A DNA stretch of 7,528 nucleotides from Candidatus Latescibacterota bacterium (GTDB lineage: Bacteria > Latescibacterota > MVCY01): assembly GCA_030629295.1 (NCBI GenBank), contig DAOVPH010000076.1, forward strand, positions 1 through 7,528. The letters are read 5' to 3'. Below the pieces are notes generated by a model. It searched no databases, was not told the DNA's origin, and saw only the letters and a program-made list of their open reading frames with translations. Both the position numbers and the translations under genes were made by a program. This document shows positions 6,007-7,528 of this stretch, one piece after another. Numbering within the stretch: the first letter of the stretch is position 1; every line of letters begins with the position of its first letter.

Positions 6007-6079
6007 GGATATTTTCCCCTTTTCTCAGCAAGGTTAGAACTTGAGAAATATCCATTTAGCTCCCAAAATAGAGGATATT
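6007..6079. promoter_or_regulatory. Three GGATATT motifs between divergent promoters
   Basis: GGATATT occurs at 6007-6013 and 6073-6079 on the plus strand and, inverted, at 6047-6053 (AATATCC). The first pair extends to eight bases (GGATATTT/AAATATCC). A second inverted pair, TTTCTCA (6021-6027) and TGAGAAA (6042-6048), lies inside. Because both promoters point away, this DNA is probably not in either leader, so protein-binding sites are more likely than RNA structures. The motif is short and AT-rich, so chance is possible. Confidence 0.3.
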
Positions 6080-6097
6080 CAACGGGCTCTTTTCTTC

Positions 6098-6126
6098 TTG
6101 ACAAACTCTATTCTTATGATTAGATT
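6098..6126 (+). promoter_or_regulatory. Sigma-70 promoter for the WaaP-family kinase gene
   Basis: A perfect TTGACA (6098-6103) is followed after 17 bp by TAGATT (6121-6126). The two boxes and the spacing are identical to those of the divergent DUF6807 promoter, and both share TCTTGACAA around the -35. It would give a leader of about 145 nt before TTG 6279. Confidence 0.65.
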
Positions 6127-6195
6127 GACATTTACCAGGAGGCCATCAAAGAGAACCCATAATTGCGGAATCTTTTGGGTGACAAATTAGTGTAA
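6100..6195 (+). pseudogene. Possible relic of a TPR-coding segment
   Basis: In one frame the translation is DKLYSYD, stop, IDIYQEAIKENP, stop, LRNLLGDKLV, stop. The pieces resemble a tetratricopeptide repeat (of the type AIxxYQEAIKxNP followed by LxNLLGDxLV), with a few codons missing at the stops. No flanking TPR sequence was recognised, and the kinase promoter overlaps it. The resemblance is by eye over about 25 residues and may be coincidence. Confidence 0.2.
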
Positions 6196-6198
6196 CAC

Positions 6199-6214
6199 AT
6201 TAGAATATTCTAAT
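6199..6214. promoter_or_regulatory. 16-bp perfect palindrome in the kinase leader
   Basis: ATTAGAAT and ATTCTAAT abut as a perfect 16-bp palindrome. The interrupted palindrome GTGT-A-ACAC (6190-6198) adjoins it on the left, and further ATTAG copies lie at 6186 and 6213. The position, about 70 bp downstream of the -10 box, would suit a roadblock operator. It could equally be neutral AT-rich DNA. Confidence 0.35.
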
Positions 6215-6278
6215 TAGGCAGCGCACGCAGCAGCATAAACACAAGCAACATTTCTACTTGAATCCTAATAGGACAGTT

Positions 6279-7139
6279 TTGAATAGATCAATTTTAGAAC
6301 TGAGGGTCCTGAGACAAAAAGGACGCTACTTGGTAATAAAATATGGAAGCTGGAGGGGCCTTTACGATCCCAATTACCCTCAACTATTGAAACTGCTGAA
6401 AAGTAGTAAGCCTCTGCGACGGAGAGCGACGAGGTTGTTTAAACATTCTCCCAATCTCTTGGTTGAAGTGTCGCTTGGCTCTGGGCTCAGAGTAGTGGTA
6501 AAGGATTTTGGCTGGCGTAACTTTCTTCACTTCTGGGCCAGTCCTTTTGTTAAATCTAAGGCACTCCGTTCGTTAGAGATAGCAACGCATCTTCTTAAAA
6601 ATGGCCTTCTCACTCCCCGTCCCATTGGTGCTTTTGAGCAACGAAATGAAGGGCTGATAGAGAAGGCTTATTTTATCACTGAATCTCTGGGAGAGACGGA
6701 CAATGTGAGAGAGTTCTTGCAACTGTGTCCTGAGGGAGGAAAAGAAAGAAGAAGGATCTTAACGATTTTGGCAGAATATGTAAGGCAGATGCACGACTGC
6801 GGACTTCTTCACCGAGACCTCACCTTGGCTAATTTTCTCATTAAAGATGAAGAAGTCTACCTTATAGATCTAACCCGAGCCCGGGTGAAAACCCGACTCC
6901 CTGTCTTTCAGAAGATAGAAGATATTGCAAAAATGGAACTTGCTCCCGCCGACCACTTTCTTTTGTTTAACCTCTACTGGGGAAAACAGAAGGGGAGAAG
7001 GTTTTGGTACAGGCTGCTCTGCCTCAGGGTGGCGCTTTACCAGGCCGACAGGCGGCTGAAAAGACTACGGAGAAGAGTGCGTAGATTTTTCCAACAGGGC
7101 TATCACTTGGGCATGAAAGAGCGGAACAACAGAATATAG
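6279..7139 (+). CDS. WaaP/InaA-type lipopolysaccharide kinase family protein
   Basis: This is a small eukaryotic-like kinase of the Kdo/heptose kinase clan, which phosphorylates lipid A-core sugars on the cytosolic face of the inner membrane. Counting from TTG 6258, the visible parts are the ATP-lysine strand RVVVKDFG (78-85), the helix C glutamate region RSLEIATHLLKNGLLTPRPIG (104-124), a hinge near YFITESL (138-144), the catalytic loop HRDLTLANFLI (185-195, D187 and N192) and the metal-binding LIDLTRAR (202-209, D204). The C-terminus is strongly basic (about 264-277), which suits membrane contact. Both possible starts are TTG. I prefer 6279 because AGGA lies five bases upstream, giving 286 residues; 6258 has no ribosome site. 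The acceptor sugar cannot be told. The 3' end overlaps the convergent methyltransferase by 75 bp. Confidence 0.85.
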   Translation: MNRSILELRVLRQKGRYLVIKYGSWRGLYDPNYPQLLKLLKSSKPLRRRATRLFKHSPNLLVEVSLGSGLRVVVKDFGWRNFLHFWASPFVKSKALRSLEIATHLLKNGLLTPRPIGAFEQRNEGLIEKAYFITESLGETDNVREFLQLCPEGGKERRRILTILAEYVRQMHDCGLLHRDLTLANFLIKDEEVYLIDLTRARVKTRLPVFQKIEDIAKMELAPADHFLLFNLYWGKQKGRRFWYRLLCLRVALYQADRRLKRLRRRVRRFFQQGYHLGMKERNNRI

Positions 7140-7528
7140 CGCCCTTAAGTTCAAATTACAGGCCGCTGCTTCCTTAGAGAACCTCTCTTTGGCCACCATT
7201 TTTATGGGTGTCTTCCGCCGGATGAGCTTTCTTTCCAGTATGTGAAAGATACGCTTGCGATAAAAAGAGACTATGGCCCACTTTCGTGTTACCCTGGAAA
7301 TTTCGGAGAGGATATTCTGCCTCTGCTGTTGGGTGGGGATGTGCTGAAACAACCTAAAGGTGAAAACACAGTGGAAGGCATTGTCTTTGAAAGGGAGATG
7401 TTGAATGTCGGAAACAATGAAGTTCCCCTCTCTGCCTCCAACTTCAACGGCTGCCCTTTCTTTACACCTTCCCGCCATAGCTGGAGACAGGTCAGAGCAG
7501 GCCAGGTGCAGTTTTCTCTCCAGAAAAA
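7065..7528 (-). CDS. SAM-dependent methyltransferase, class I (partial, N-terminus outside window)
   Basis: The minus-strand frame stays open to the right edge, so the gene is cut off at its 5' end; 153 codons are visible. The residues before the first visible Met (LHLACSDLSPAM) continue the fold and show that this Met is not the start. The pattern is that of a Methyltransf_11/UbiE-type Rossmann enzyme: CSDLSPAM carries the acidic residue expected to bind the SAM ribose, NFIVSDIQHLPFKDNAFHCVFTFRLFQHI supplies the following strands, and a conserved-looking helix ILSEISRVTRK precedes WAIVSFYR. The glycine-rich motif I lies beyond the window. The substrate is unknown. Its position beside an envelope-sugar kinase hints at a glycan, lipid or small-molecule acceptor, but that is a guess. 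The last 25 codons, stop included, overlap the kinase gene on the other strand. Confidence 0.85.
   Translation of the reverse strand, partial: FLERKLHLACSDLSPAMAGRCKERAAVEVGGREGNFIVSDIQHLPFKDNAFHCVFTFRLFQHIPTQQQRQNILSEISRVTRKWAIVSFYRKRIFHILERKLIRRKTPIKMVAKERFSKEAAACNLNLRALYSVVPLFHAQVIALLEKSTHSSP

Larger units (their letters stand above)
5877..6278. other. Divergent intergenic control region
   Basis: This 402-bp stretch separates the DUF6807 gene (leftward) from the envelope kinase (rightward). It holds two strong divergent promoters with the same core boxes, three GGATATT motifs between them, a 16-bp palindrome in the kinase leader and a possible TPR-coding relic. A 65-codon minus-strand frame crossing 5858-6055 overlaps the start of the DUF6807 gene, has no recognisable features and is not called. 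It seems more AT-rich than the flanking genes by eye. Confidence 0.75.

Noticed and set aside
5858..6055. Minus-strand 65-codon frame upstream of the DUF6807 gene
   Set aside because: It overlaps the promoter, ribosome site and start of the DUF6807 gene in another frame and resembles no family.
6163..6195. Leader peptide frame (TTG, ten residues) in the kinase leader
   Set aside because: The AGGAGG at 6137-6142 is about 20 bases away, too far to serve this start, and the peptide shows no attenuator-type codon run.
1..7528. CRISPR arrays, tRNA or rRNA genes, transposases, toxin-antitoxin pairs
   Set aside because: Read on both strands, none was seen; the repeats present are palindromes or short tandem heptamers without spacers.

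Overview
The window looks like chromosomal DNA from a Gram-negative, probably uncultivated bacterium. Three things point that way. A WaaP/InaA-type sugar kinase suggests a lipopolysaccharide-like envelope. Promoters are near-consensus sigma-70 (TTGACA/TTGACT with 16-17 bp spacers), and several genes have strong Shine-Dalgarno sites. Intergenic DNA carries dispersed palindromes and heptamer repeats of a kind I recall from several candidate phyla and Dehalococcoidia; that is memory, not a search. I cannot name the phylum.

Layout. Positions 1-179 hold a long nested palindrome and no gene. Positions 180-2628, minus strand, are a translation and protein-export operon in the order ffh, rpsP, trmD, with a good promoter before ffh. 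The usual khpA and rimM between rpsP and trmD are absent, and rplS does not follow trmD within the window. Positions 2629-2869 are intergenic with a five-copy heptamer repeat. Positions 2870-4541, minus strand, are a second operon in the order purE (purine synthesis), tsaC/ywlC (tRNA t6A) and cobA/cobO (corrinoid adenosylation), with a promoter before purE. Positions 4542-4727 hold a perfect 13-bp hairpin. Positions 4728-5876, minus strand, encode a DUF6807 ('PmoA-family') protein of unknown role.

Positions 5877-6278 are the longest gene-free stretch. It is a divergent promoter region in which the DUF6807 gene and the envelope kinase have the same core promoter, TTGACA-N17-TAGATT. Between and beyond them lie three GGATATT motifs, a 16-bp palindrome and a possible TPR-coding relic. 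Positions 6279-7139, plus strand, encode the kinase. It collides tail to tail, with a 75-bp overlap, with a SAM-dependent methyltransferase that runs off the right edge on the minus strand.

Most of the window is housekeeping. I see no clear new defence, mobile or biosynthetic system. The least explained parts are the divergent DUF6807/kinase control region, the stripped-down rpsP-trmD operon with an acidic-tailed S16, and the repeat elements.
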